DNA from: Microbacterium hominis
GTDB taxonomy: Bacteria; Actinomycetota; Actinomycetes; Actinomycetales; Microbacteriaceae
DNA length: 64,000 nt
Direction of reading: 5' to 3'
NCBI RefSeq assembly: GCF_013282805.1
Contig: NZ_CP054038.1
Span: forward strand, 1,612,001 to 1,676,000
Of this stretch, positions 24,012 to 32,194 are shown piece after piece; the stretch's first letter is position 1, and the number at the start of each line of letters is the position of its first letter. A program made the translations under genes and the position numbers. The notes beneath the pieces are model-generated. The model worked only from the letters and a program-made list of their open reading frames with translations. It made no database searches and was not told the origin of the DNA.

Positions 24012-25427
24012 CTACGCCTTCCAGTGCACCTGCACCGTGTCCGGGTCGAACGCCTTGCCGCTGCCACTGGGCAGGATGGTCACCGTCACAAGCTCCTGCA
24101 GGACGGCGCGCTTGCTGTCCATCGGCAAGGCCTCCCACACCTGGCGCGCGTTCGCGCCGACAAGCTCAGCGGGCACGGCAGCAGGCAGCGCCTTGTCCAC
24201 CGCAGCGGCAGCCGTGGCCCGGTCAGCCCGCAGCCGCTCGGTGATGCGTGCAAGCTGGGCGGGGTCGATGGTGCCCTCGGCGAACATGTCAGCCGCGTTG
24301 GCCAGTCGGGCATCGATCGCCTCCAGCGTGTCGCGTGCAGCTTGCAGCGCAGCCGGGTCGCCCTGGGTGAACAACTGAGCAGCATCGGGCATCTGCAACC
24401 TGCCGACGACGATGCCTTCCACCAGTGCGTCAACGTGGTCTTGCTTGCGGCGCACGCGGTAGCACTCGCTGCACACGTAGCTCGGCGGCTGGCGCTTGCT
24501 GTTCCCGTTGGCCTGGCGCGTCCACCGGCCTACAGCGCGCACCATCACGCCTCCGCACGGCACAAGCTCGCCAGCGTCGTCCAGGGTGCCGTCGCACCGG
24601 CCACATCGGGCGATGCCGCCCAGCAGGTATTTCGGCTCCCGGCCAGCCGGGGCAGTGCGGCGCACGGGGTCTGTCAGCACGGCCTTGATCCGCTCGTGCG
24701 TGTCCTCGTCCAGCACGCGGGGGCTGTCGGCGGGGGTGCGCCCGACCACCTGCCCACGGTGCACCGTCAGCCCCGCAAGGCTCGGGCGGAGTAGTAGCTG
24801 CTTCAGTGTCGTGCTGTTCCACTTGGCACCACGGCCAGGCGTCGGCGCGTGCTGGGCGTCCAAGTCCTTGCAGATGGACCGCAGCGAGTCACCATCGAGC
24901 ACGCGCTGCACCGCAGCCCGGATCGTCGCGGCCTCGTCGTCGTGCAGCACCACGGCAGCCCCGTCGCGCCGGTAGCCGTAGCCCACACGGCCGGAGTGGA
25001 CCCCGCTGGCTGCCCGCTGCACGTTCGCTGCGACCTGGCGCGTGGCCTTCTGCTCGCCCTCGTACTGCGACCACGCTGCCACTGTGCGCGCGACTGCACG
25101 GCCTGCCGGGGTAGTGAGGTCCAGGGTGCCAGCCGTCACGGTGTACACCGGCACGTTCAGGGCGATGACGCGCTCCAGGTCGCGAGTCAGGCGCAGCAGC
25201 CGGTCCTGATGCCACGTGATGATCGCCGTGGGCTGGGCGTCCAGCATGGCCTCGAAGCCGGGGCGCACCTTGCCGCTCGTAGCGCTGATGTCGTTATCGG
25301 TGTAGACCTGCACCACGCGCAGCCCGAGCGACTTGGCCAGCTTGCGGCAGTCGGCCTCCTGGCGGGCAACGGCCAGCGCTTCGCCCGTGCGGTCGAGACT
25401 GACGCGCGTGTATATGACGCAATCCAT
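24012..25427 (-). CDS. int: Large serine recombinase (site-specific integrase)
   Basis: 471 residues. The N-terminal catalytic domain has YTRVS (Ser10 nucleophile), ATSGKVRPGFEAML and WHQDRLLRLTRDLERV. The Recombinase domain follows (about 150-260, GRVGYGYRRDG), then a zinc ribbon with CGRCDG and CSEC, and a C-terminal coiled region. It would join attP to attB in tadC using a 2-bp overlap. It starts 26 bp from the attR core, the usual place for an integrase gene. A TAACGT box 6 nt before the ATG suggests a leaderless transcript. Excision would probably need a directionality factor; none is obvious. Confidence 0.93.
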   Translation of the reverse strand: MDCVIYTRVSLDRTGEALAVARQEADCRKLAKSLGLRVVQVYTDNDISATSGKVRPGFEAMLDAQPTAIITWHQDRLLRLTRDLERVIALNVPVYTVTAGTLDLTTPAGRAVARTVAAWSQYEGEQKATRQVAANVQRAASGVHSGRVGYGYRRDGAAVVLHDDEAATIRAAVQRVLDGDSLRSICKDLDAQHAPTPGRGAKWNSTTLKQLLLRPSLAGLTVHRGQVVGRTPADSPRVLDEDTHERIKAVLTDPVRRTAPAGREPKYLLGGIARCGRCDGTLDDAGELVPCGGVMVRAVGRWTRQANGNSKRQPPSYVCSECYRVRRKQDHVDALVEGIVVGRLQMPDAAQLFTQGDPAALQAARDTLEAIDARLANAADMFAEGTIDPAQLARITERLRADRATAAAAVDKALPAAVPAELVGANARQVWEALPMDSKRAVLQELVTVTILPSGSGKAFDPDTVQVHWKA

Positions 25428-25475
25428 GAAGGTACGTTAGCGCAATGCTCTGGCCGCTCGTCTTCCTCATCCTGC
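25428..25475 (+). other. attR: right junction of the element with tadC
   Basis: Element sequence ends with a GGTA-containing arm and CGCAATG (25441-25447), then the GCC at 25453-25455 shared with attL; tadC resumes at 25456. Combining this arm with the attL arm gives an attP with inverted CGCAATG/CATTGCG half-sites centred close to the GCC. Confidence 0.75.
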
Positions 25476-25537
25476 CCCTCAGTGTGCTGTTCGCGGTGTT
25501 CCCGGGCATCGTGATGCTTCGACTCGGACTGGGCTGA
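25456..25537 (+). pseudogene. tadC: tadC, 3' portion (last 27 codons)
   Basis: It encodes the last membrane helix of TadC (LVFLILPLSVLFAVFPG) and ends at TGA 25535-25537. Joined to 12006-12856 it makes 933 nt, exactly 311 codons with no stop. An in-frame ATG at 25445 could start a 30-residue peptide, but it has no ribosome site. Confidence 0.85.
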
Positions 25538-25556
25538 CGCCCGAAGAAGGAGAACA

Positions 25557-25772
25557 ATGATGCGTTCCGCTCTCGCCCGCACCGCCGACCGTGTGCGGGT
25601 CGCCCTCGACGACCTCCACGACCTCCACGACGACGAGCGCGGAGATGTCCCCGGCTGGGTCCTCATCACACTCATGACGGCAGGTCTTGTCGTGTTGATC
25701 TGGGCTCTGGCAGGGCCGGCGCTGGAGGGCCTGTTCCAGCAGGCGATCCAGCGCGTGTCGGGGATCGGATAG
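25557..25772 (+). CDS. Flp/Tad pilin-like small protein
   Basis: 71 residues. A charged N-terminus with a DLHDLHDDERGDVPGW segment precedes one hydrophobic helix (about 32-52), the layout of small Flp-type pilins or DUF4244-like proteins in actinobacterial tad loci. AAGGAG precedes the ATG; a second ATG follows at once. It is likely the major pilin, processed before the helix, but the exact cleavage site is not clear. Confidence 0.7.
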   Translation: MMRSALARTADRVRVALDDLHDLHDDERGDVPGWVLITLMTAGLVVLIWALAGPALEGLFQQAIQRVSGIG

Positions 25773-25773
25773 C

Positions 25774-26193
25774 GTGCAGCGCCGATCCGCCGCACGACGG
25801 CGGCTGTCGGCCGCGGCGGCGGGTACGGAGGGGTCGGCGCCGGTGGAGTTCGTGCTGGTCGGAGCGATGCTCACCTTCCTCACCCTGGGCGTCCTCCAGT
25901 TCGGTCTCGCGGTCTACGTGAAGAACGTCGTCCACGACGCCGCGGTCGAGGGCGCCTACCACGCGGCCCTTGCGGACACCTCCCTGGCCGAAGGGGCGGC
26001 GCGCACTCGGGCGATCGTCGCGCGGACGGTCGGCGAGGCCTACGCCGCCGATGTCGTCGCGCGGACCCGGGGCGATCTCGGGCAGCCGGTGGTGCAGGTG
26101 ACCGTCGTCGCGCCGCTGCCCGTCGTGGGGCTGGTTGGTGTGCCCGGCACGATGGAGGTGACCGGTCATGCGCCGATCGAGTCGCTCGGGTGA
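25774..26193 (+). CDS. TadE-like pilus assembly protein
   Basis: 139 residues, GTG start. GSAPVEFVLVGAMLTFLTLGVLQFGLAVYVKNVV is the TadE domain: one membrane helix preceded by a Gly-x-x-x-x-Glu-Phe pseudopilin-type motif. The exterior part (about 55-139) is a minor pilin-like domain. It follows the pilin by 1 nt. Confidence 0.82.
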   Translation: MQRRSAARRRLSAAAAGTEGSAPVEFVLVGAMLTFLTLGVLQFGLAVYVKNVVHDAAVEGAYHAALADTSLAEGAARTRAIVARTVGEAYAADVVARTRGDLGQPVVQVTVVAPLPVVGLVGVPGTMEVTGHAPIESLG

Positions 26194-26647
26194 ACGCGTC
26201 GGGCGGTGCGGTGCCGGCGACCAGAGCGGGTCGGCGTCGCTGGAGTTCATCGTCGCCGGACTCGTGCTCCTCGTGCCGATCGTGTACCTCGTCGTCGCGC
26301 TGGGGATGATCCAGGGCCACTCCCTGGGCGCGGAGGCCAGTGCGCGTCACGTCGCGCGGGCGGTCGCGACGGCGTCGGGACCCGACCAGGCGCGCGGCCG
26401 AGCAGACCGCATCGTGCGCGCGGTCGCGGACGAGTACGGCATGTCGCCCGAACGCGTGAAGCTGGAACTGTCCTGTCGCCCGACGACGACCGAGTGCCCC
26501 GCGGCCGGTGGGACGCTTCTGGTGACCGTCCGCACCGCGGTGACGCTTCCGCTCGTCCCGGCGGTGCTCGGTCTCGAGCGCGTGGCGGCGATCCCGATCG
26601 AGGCCACCGCGGTGCAGAAGGTGTCGCGCTTCTGGGGCGCCCCGTGA
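26168..26647 (+). CDS. Second TadE/TadF-like protein
   Basis: 159 residues. QSGSASLEFIVAGLVLLVPIVYLVVALGMIQ repeats the pseudopilin pattern with Glu before Phe. An exterior domain with two Cys (about 97 and 104) could be disulfide-bonded. It overlaps the previous gene by 26 bp and the next by 4 nt (GTGA). Confidence 0.78.
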   Translation: MRRSSRSGERVGRCGAGDQSGSASLEFIVAGLVLLVPIVYLVVALGMIQGHSLGAEASARHVARAVATASGPDQARGRADRIVRAVADEYGMSPERVKLELSCRPTTTECPAAGGTLLVTVRTAVTLPLVPAVLGLERVAAIPIEATAVQKVSRFWGAP

Positions 26648-27084
26648 TCCGGCGGCCGCGCACGCGGCGCCCGTTCGCACACGGCGACGAGGAAGGCAGC
26701 GTCATGATCCTCACGATCGGCTACGCGATGCTCGCCCTGGCCGCGGTCATGGTGTGCGTGGATGCCACGAGTCTGTATCTGGCGCAGAAGAAGCTCGACG
26801 GCCTCGCCGACGCGGCCGCGCTCGCCGCGGCCGACGGGTTCATCCTCGAAGTGGTCGGCGGCGAACCGGTCGCACGACTTGTCGACGCGGAGGTGCGGCG
26901 TCAGGCCGATGCGCTCCTCGCCGTCGCGGCGGGCGATGCGCGGCTGGTCTCGGCCGTCACCCCAGACGGAGTCTCGGCGCGCGTGACGGTCGCCGGCACG
27001 TGGCATCCACCGGTCCTCACCGTGTTCGTGCCCGAGGGCGTCGCCCTCGAGGCGACGGCCACGAGCCGCACGGCGCTGCGCTGA
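26644..27084 (+). CDS. Tad-domain (TadG-like) membrane protein
   Basis: 146 residues, GTG start. EEGSVMILTIGYAMLALAAVMVCVDATSLYLAQKKLDGLADAAALAAA matches the TadE/G-like N-terminal helix and its following helix. The rest is an exterior beta-rich domain. Last gene of the tad locus. Since it lies beyond the 12.6-kb insertion, it may depend on element read-through or a local promoter. Confidence 0.75.
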   Translation: MIRRPRTRRPFAHGDEEGSVMILTIGYAMLALAAVMVCVDATSLYLAQKKLDGLADAAALAAADGFILEVVGGEPVARLVDAEVRRQADALLAVAAGDARLVSAVTPDGVSARVTVAGTWHPPVLTVFVPEGVALEATATSRTALR

Positions 27085-27105
27085 GGACGACTCGGGATCC
27101 GTGCG

Positions 27106-28404
27106 TCACGAAGGCCGCCGGGGCACGAACCGCGGCACCCATCGCACGAACGCGAGAGCGCCCAGCAGGCCGAGCACTCCCATCGCCGCGGTGGCCACAG
27201 CCAGCGAGGCGGCGGCAGCGATGCCCGAGACCAGCACGGGCGCGACCGCGCCGCCCGCGTCGGTCAGCGTGCGGTAGGAGCCGAGGAAGGGAGCGGGATC
27301 GTCCTCCGGGGCGACATCGGCGCCGAGGGTGAGCAGGATGCCGCTGGAGAGCCCGTTGCCGACGCCCAGCACCGCCGCGAACATCGCGAACCACATCGCC
27401 GCATCGGTCAGGTCGTGCGTCACCGACAGGGCGAGGAACCCGCCGCCCATGAGGACCATGGCCGGCAGGGCCGCCCACAGGCGCCCGAAGCGGTCCATGA
27501 CCTGGCCGCTCGCATAGAACAGCGCGAAGTCGATCGCTCCGGAGACGCCGACCACCAGCGCGATCGTCTGCGCGTCGAGGCCGATCGACACGCCCCACAG
27601 CGGCAGCACGACCTGGCGGGCCGAGCGCACCGCCGACAGCGATGCCGCCGCCAGGCCCAGACGCGACAGCACGTCACGGTGCTCCCTCATCGCCCGCAGC
27701 ACTCCGCCGCCGCGGTGCATGGTGCGCACGGGGCCGGTGACGGCCTCGCCGGTGTCCTCCGCCAGCGCACCGGCATCCGCCGTCCGCTCGAGGGGGACGC
27801 CCGCCCGGGGGAACCGCTTCTCCGGGTCGGGACCGAACACCACCAGGAGCACGGTCGCGGCCAGACAGACGCCGAAGAACCACACCGCGGCGATCTCCTC
27901 GCCGAAGACGGCCAGCAGCGCCGCCGCCACGAACGGCCCGACGAACATGCCCAGGCGGAACGTGCCGCCCAGCAGCGACAGTGCACGTGCGCGGAAGGCC
28001 AGCGGAACCCGGGTGGTCATGAACGAGTGGCGGGCCAGCCCGAACGCCGCGGCGCAGAACCCGATGAGGAAGACCGACGCCGCGAACACGCCCAGCACGG
28101 GCGCGAGGGCCATGCCGACCACGCCGCCGATCGAGACGAGCCCCGCCGCTGCCATGGTGAGGCGCTCGCCGATCCGGGAGACGGCCCATCCCGCCGGGAT
28201 GTTCCCTGCGAGCTGGCCGACGACGAGCGCGGAGGCGACCAGGGCCGCGGTCGCGATGTCGGCGCCCAGACGCGCGGCGATCACCGGGATGAGCGGGAGC
28301 ACCGCGCCCTCGCCGAGCGCGAACAGCACCGTCGGCAGGTAGACCATCGGACCGAATCGCCACAGGACTTCTCTCGCGGTGGGGGAGCCGGGACGATGGG
28401 TCAC
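27106..28404 (-). CDS. Major facilitator superfamily transporter
   Basis: About 432 residues with 12 predicted helices in two halves and a central cytoplasmic loop. The loop after helix 2 carries [13 protein letters not shown], the MFS motif A position. It is probably a drug or metabolite exporter; no substrate evidence. The start is GTG 28404 or TTG 28410. Converges with the tad locus and diverges from prfB. Confidence 0.8.
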   Translation of the reverse strand: MTHRPGSPTAREVLWRFGPMVYLPTVLFALGEGAVLPLIPVIAARLGADIATAALVASALVVGQLAGNIPAGWAVSRIGERLTMAAAGLVSIGGVVGMALAPVLGVFAASVFLIGFCAAAFGLARHSFMTTRVPLAFRARALSLLGGTFRLGMFVGPFVAAALLAVFGEEIAAVWFFGVCLAATVLLVVFGPDPEKRFPRAGVPLERTADAGALAEDTGEAVTGPVRTMHRGGGVLRAMREHRDVLSRLGLAAASLSAVRSARQVVLPLWGVSIGLDAQTIALVVGVSGAIDFALFYASGQVMDRFGRLWAALPAMVLMGGGFLALSVTHDLTDAAMWFAMFAAVLGVGNGLSSGILLTLGADVAPEDDPAPFLGSYRTLTDAGGAVAPVLVSGIAAAASLAVATAAMGVLGLLGALAFVRWVPRFVPRRPS

Positions 28405-28430
28405 GTCCAACCACGTTACGCTGGAGTGTC

Positions 28431-29540
28431 ATGCTCGATTTCGATCCGTCCGCCGATATCCAGGCTCTTCGCTCCACGTTCGCCGACATCAAGGCGGTCG
28501 TCGACGTCGATGCACTCACCGCCGACATCGCCCGCCTCAGCGAGGAGGCCGGTGCCCCCGACCTCTGGGACGATGTCGAGAAGGCGCAGAAGGTCACCAG
28601 CGCCCTCAGCCACCGCCAGTCATCGCTCAAGCGAATCACCGACATCGAGCAGCGTCTCGACGACCTCGAGGTGCTCGTCGAACTCGCCAACGAGATGGAC
28701 GACGAGGACTCCGCCGAGGAGGCCCGTCACGAGCTCGCCGAGCTCGAGGACATCATCGGCGAGCTCGAGGTGCAGACACTCCTCGACGGCGAGTACGACG
28801 AGCGCTCCGCGGTCGTCACCATCCGCTCCGGTGCGGGCGGCGACGACGCAACCGACTTCGCCGAGATGCTCATGCGCATGTACCTGCGCTGGGCGGAGCG
28901 CCACAAGTACGCCGTCAAGGTGATGGACACCTCCTACGCCGAGGGCGCGGGCATCAAGTCGGCGACCTTCGAGATCGACGCCCCGTACGCCTACGGCACG
29001 CTCTCGGTGGAGGCGGGCACCCACCGCCTCGCCCGCATCAGCCCGTTCGGATCGGCCGACAAGCGCCAGACGAGCTTCGCCGCGGTCGAGGTCATCCCCG
29101 TCATGGAGGAGGCCGTCGAGGTCGACATCCCCGAGGGCGACCTGCGCGTCGACGTCTTCCGCTCGTCGGGCCCCGGCGGTCAGTCCGTCAACACGACCGA
29201 CTCCGCCGTGCGCCTCACGCACCTGCCGACCGGCATCGTCGTCTCGATGCAGAACGAGAAGTCGCAGATCCAGAACCGCGCCGCCGCCATGCGGGTGCTC
29301 CAGACCCGACTGCTCCTGCTCAAGCGCGAGGAGGAGGCGGCCAAGAAGAAGGAGCTCGCCGGCACGATCACAGCGAGCTGGGGCGACCAGATGCGCTCCT
29401 ACTTCCTCTACGGGCAGCAGCTCGTCAAGGATCTGCGCACCGGCCACGAGGTCGGCAACCCGGCCGTGGTCTTCGACGGCGACCTCGACGGCTTCATCGC
29501 CGCCGGCATCCGCTGGCGCAAGCGCAAGGACGACGACTGA
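28431..29540 (+). CDS. prfB: Peptide chain release factor 2
   Basis: 369 residues. It recognises UGA and UAA through the [14 protein letters not shown] region (SPF tripeptide) and triggers hydrolysis through GGQ in [15 protein letters not shown]. The frame is continuous, so there is no programmed +1 frameshift. TACGCT lies 8 nt before the ATG, so the transcript may be near-leaderless. Followed by ftsE-ftsX and smpB, a classic actinobacterial cluster. Confidence 0.96.
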   Translation: MLDFDPSADIQALRSTFADIKAVVDVDALTADIARLSEEAGAPDLWDDVEKAQKVTSALSHRQSSLKRITDIEQRLDDLEVLVELANEMDDEDSAEEARHELAELEDIIGELEVQTLLDGEYDERSAVVTIRSGAGGDDATDFAEMLMRMYLRWAERHKYAVKVMDTSYAEGAGIKSATFEIDAPYAYGTLSVEAGTHRLARISPFGSADKRQTSFAAVEVIPVMEEAVEVDIPEGDLRVDVFRSSGPGGQSVNTTDSAVRLTHLPTGIVVSMQNEKSQIQNRAAAMRVLQTRLLLLKREEEAAKKKELAGTITASWGDQMRSYFLYGQQLVKDLRTGHEVGNPAVVFDGDLDGFIAAGIRWRKRKDDD

Positions 29541-29671
29541 TCCTCGCCGGGAATGCCGGTGGATGCCGCGAGCGACGACGAGCGCGCCGTTCGGCGAGGC
29601 GGCGGGCGCTCTGACACTGTGAGGGTGTCGCGGTGGCCGCACCGGCGCCTCGCGCTTAGGCTCATTGAGCC

Positions 29672-30700
29672 ATGATCCGCTTCGAGAACGTCACCAAGCG
29701 CTTCCGCGGCACCGCCCGACCGGCCCTCAGCAAGGTCGACTTCGAGGTGGTGCGCGGCGAGTTCGTCTTCCTCGTGGGCGCGTCGGGTTCGGGGAAGTCC
29801 TCGTGCCTGCGCCTCATCCTGAGGGAGGAGACCCCGAGCGAGGGGCGCGTCGTCGTGCTCGGCCGCGACATCCGCACCCTCTCCAACCGCAAGGTGCCCT
29901 ACTTCCGCCGGCACATCGGCTCCGTCTTCCAGGACTTCCGTCTCCTCCCGGGCAAGACGGTCTTCCAGAACGTGGCGTTCACGCTGCAGGTGACCGGCTC
30001 ATCGAGCGCGTTCATCAAGCAGGCCGTGCCCGAGGTTCTGGCGCTGGTGGGGCTCGAGGAGAAGGACAAGCGGTTCCCGCACGAGCTGTCCGGAGGGGAG
30101 CAGCAGCGCGTCGCGATCGCGCGCGCACTGGTGAACCGACCCCAGGTGCTGCTCGCTGACGAGCCGACCGGCAACCTCGACCCGGCGACGTCGGTCGGGA
30201 TCATGCAGCTGCTCGCGCGCATCAACGCCTCCGGCACGACCGTCGTGATGGCCACCCACGAGGCCGGCTTCGTCGACCAGATGCAGCGGCGCGTGATCGA
30301 GCTGAAGGACGGCGAGATGGTGCGCGACGAACGCCACGGCGGCTACGGCGACACCTCCGGCATCCCGAGTCTCGCACCCGACGCCGAACGCGGCGCGGCA
30401 GCCGTGGCGGCCCTCACCGCCGTGCTCGAGGTGCAGCGCGAGGCCGAGCGGGCGATGGATGCCGGTTCGCAGACGGCGGGCGAGGTATCCACCATCGCTG
30501 CCCCGGCGCCGATCGCGACCGCACCCGCGGAGACGACCGAGGAGGATGCCGCGCCGGCAGCGGCCACGCCGCCGCAGCCCGGCACGCAGCCCATCCCGGT
30601 GACGGAGATCGCCGAGGTCGAGGTCGCGGAGATCGGGATCGCCGACCGGCTCGGGCTCGATGACGCCGAGGGCGACGACCGCGTGGGGCCGACCTCGTGA
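29672..30700 (+). CDS. ftsE: Cell division ATP-binding protein FtsE with long C-terminal extension
   Basis: 342 residues, against about 229 for most FtsE. The ABC ATPase core (1-230) has Walker A GASGSGKSS, the LSGGEQQRV signature, Walker B VLLADEPTGNLD and the ATHE switch His. FtsE with FtsX activates peptidoglycan hydrolases during division. Residues about 230-342 are an Ala/Glu/Pro-rich, probably disordered tail. TAGGCT lies 9 nt before the ATG. The stop overlaps ftsX (GTGA). Confidence 0.94.
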   Translation: MIRFENVTKRFRGTARPALSKVDFEVVRGEFVFLVGASGSGKSSCLRLILREETPSEGRVVVLGRDIRTLSNRKVPYFRRHIGSVFQDFRLLPGKTVFQNVAFTLQVTGSSSAFIKQAVPEVLALVGLEEKDKRFPHELSGGEQQRVAIARALVNRPQVLLADEPTGNLDPATSVGIMQLLARINASGTTVVMATHEAGFVDQMQRRVIELKDGEMVRDERHGGYGDTSGIPSLAPDAERGAAAVAALTAVLEVQREAERAMDAGSQTAGEVSTIAAPAPIATAPAETTEEDAAPAAATPPQPGTQPIPVTEIAEVEVAEIGIADRLGLDDAEGDDRVGPTS

Positions 30701-31611
30701 GGGCGGGGCTCATCCTCTCCGAGGCGTTCAGCGGACTGCGCCGCAACGCCTCGATGGTGATCTCGGTGGTGCTGGTCACCTTCGTGTCGCTCACCTTCGT
30801 GGGCGCTGCCATCCTCATGCAGCTGCAGATCCTCACGATGCGCGACTTCTGGGTCGACCGCGCGCAGGTCGCGGTGTTCATGTGCACGGAGATCTCGCAG
30901 ACGAGCACGTGTGCGGACGGCGAGGCGACGCAGGATCAGGTCGACGATGTGCGCGCAAAGCTCGAAGGGCCGGCGCTTGCGCCGCTCATCCGCGATATCC
31001 GCTTCCTCACGCACGAGGAGGCGTACCAGGAGGCGATCGACCTCGTCGGGGAGGAGGCCGCGAGCGTCGTGACCCCCGAGCAGGTGAACGAGACCTTCCG
31101 CGTCACCCTCGTGGACCAGCGGCGATCCGACGTCATCATCGAGGCGTTCACGGGAACCGCCGGGGTGGAGGCCGTGCTCGACCAGCTCCAGTACCTCGAA
31201 CCGCTCTTCTCCGCCCTGACCGTCGCGACCTACATCGCGGTCGGCATCGCGGGGCTCATGCTCATCGCGGCGGTGCTGCTGACGGCGACGACCATTCGGC
31301 TGTCCGCCTACGCGCGAAGACGCGAGCTCGGCATCATGCGACTGGTCGGCGCATCGAACCGCTTCATCCAGACCCCGTTCATCCTCGAGGGCGTGTTCGC
31401 GGCGCTGCTGGGCTCGGTCCTGGCCAGCGGTGCGATCATCGCGGGCATCCATTTCGGTGTGAACGGCTATCTGCGCCAGCGCGTCGAGTTCGTGACCACG
31501 TGGATCGGCATGGACGAGGCGCTGCTCGTGGTTCCGGTACTCGTGATCGGCGGCGCGCTGCTGGCGGCGGTGTCGGCGGGCTTCGCGATCCGCCGCTGGC
31601 TGCGCGCCTGA
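30697..31611 (+). CDS. ftsX: Cell division protein FtsX
   Basis: 304 residues, GTG start. One N-terminal helix (about 22-43), an exterior domain with two Cys (CTEISQTSTC) as in actinobacterial FtsX, and three C-terminal helices with the ARRRELGIMRLVGASN loop of the FtsX/MacB family. It couples FtsE ATP hydrolysis to extracellular hydrolases such as RipC-type proteins. Confidence 0.94.
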   Translation: MRAGLILSEAFSGLRRNASMVISVVLVTFVSLTFVGAAILMQLQILTMRDFWVDRAQVAVFMCTEISQTSTCADGEATQDQVDDVRAKLEGPALAPLIRDIRFLTHEEAYQEAIDLVGEEAASVVTPEQVNETFRVTLVDQRRSDVIIEAFTGTAGVEAVLDQLQYLEPLFSALTVATYIAVGIAGLMLIAAVLLTATTIRLSAYARRRELGIMRLVGASNRFIQTPFILEGVFAALLGSVLASGAIIAGIHFGVNGYLRQRVEFVTTWIGMDEALLVVPVLVIGGALLAAVSAGFAIRRWLRA

Positions 31612-31691
31612 GCGGTTCGGTCCGCGCGGATCGGCGCGCTAGACTGACAGGCTGTCGCGCGCCCGGTGCGACGCAGGAATGAGGAAGTGCC

Positions 31692-32168
31692 ATGCCCAGG
31701 GAACGCGGGGAGACGGTCGTCGCGACCAATCGTCGCGCGCGCCACGATTACGAGATCGAGAAGACGTACGAGGCGGGTCTGGTGCTCACCGGCACCGAGG
31801 TGAAGTCTCTGCGTCAGGGGCGGGCGAATCTCACCGACGGCTACGCGTTCATCCAGAACGGCGAGGCCTTCCTGGATGCCGTCCACATCCCCGAATACTC
31901 GCAGGGGCATTGGACGAACCACGCCGCCAAACGCATCCGCAAGCTTCTGCTCCACAAGGAGGAGATCACGAAGCTCTCCCACGCGGTCTCCGCCGGCGGC
32001 TACACCCTCATCCCGCTCAAGCTCTACTTCTCCGACGGACGGGCCAAGATCGAGATCGCGGTGGCGAAGGGCAAGCGCGAGTACGAGAAGCGCCAGACGA
32101 TCCGCGAGCGCGAGGACAAGCGCGAGGCCGAGCGCGCGATGCGCACCCGCAACCGCCTCGGGGACTGA
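31692..32168 (+). CDS. smpB: SsrA-binding protein SmpB
   Basis: 158 residues. It has the [29 protein letters not shown] block and a basic C-terminal tail ([18 protein letters not shown]). It delivers tmRNA to stalled ribosomes. AGGAATGAGGAAG precedes the ATG, and TAGACT at 31640-31645 may be its -10. Its RNA partner is 4.4 kb downstream. Confidence 0.96.
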   Translation: MPRERGETVVATNRRARHDYEIEKTYEAGLVLTGTEVKSLRQGRANLTDGYAFIQNGEAFLDAVHIPEYSQGHWTNHAAKRIRKLLLHKEEITKLSHAVSAGGYTLIPLKLYFSDGRAKIEIAVAKGKREYEKRQTIREREDKREAERAMRTRNRLGD

Positions 32169-32194
32169 TCGCCGCTCTGTGAGGCGCGTACTCC

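Larger units (their letters stand above)
12854..25455. mobile_element. 12.6-kb integrative element inserted in tadC (large serine integrase type)
   Basis: The element is bounded by a GCC shared by both junctions, a unit of 12,599 bp. It carries about 20 mostly unidentified genes. Recognised ones are the integrase, a PrimPol primase, a RepA-like helicase, a WhiB protein, a tandem-HNH protein, a small serine recombinase and a SmaI-like restriction-modification pair. Almost all genes run leftward in stop/start-overlapping operons. Two operons have LexA boxes. No phage structural genes, terminase, relaxase or type IV secretion genes are visible. It looks like a phage satellite, an integrative plasmid or a mobilisable island; which of these is not decidable from sequence alone. 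Confidence 0.9.

Noticed and set aside
12854..25455. Element as an ordinary prophage
   Set aside because: No capsid, portal, terminase, tail or lysis genes could be recognised, and 12.6 kb is too small for a tailed phage. A remnant cannot be fully excluded, but the gene order looks intact.
28431..28560. Programmed +1 frameshift in prfB
   Set aside because: The frame is continuous from the ATG and has no early in-frame TGA, so no frameshift is needed.
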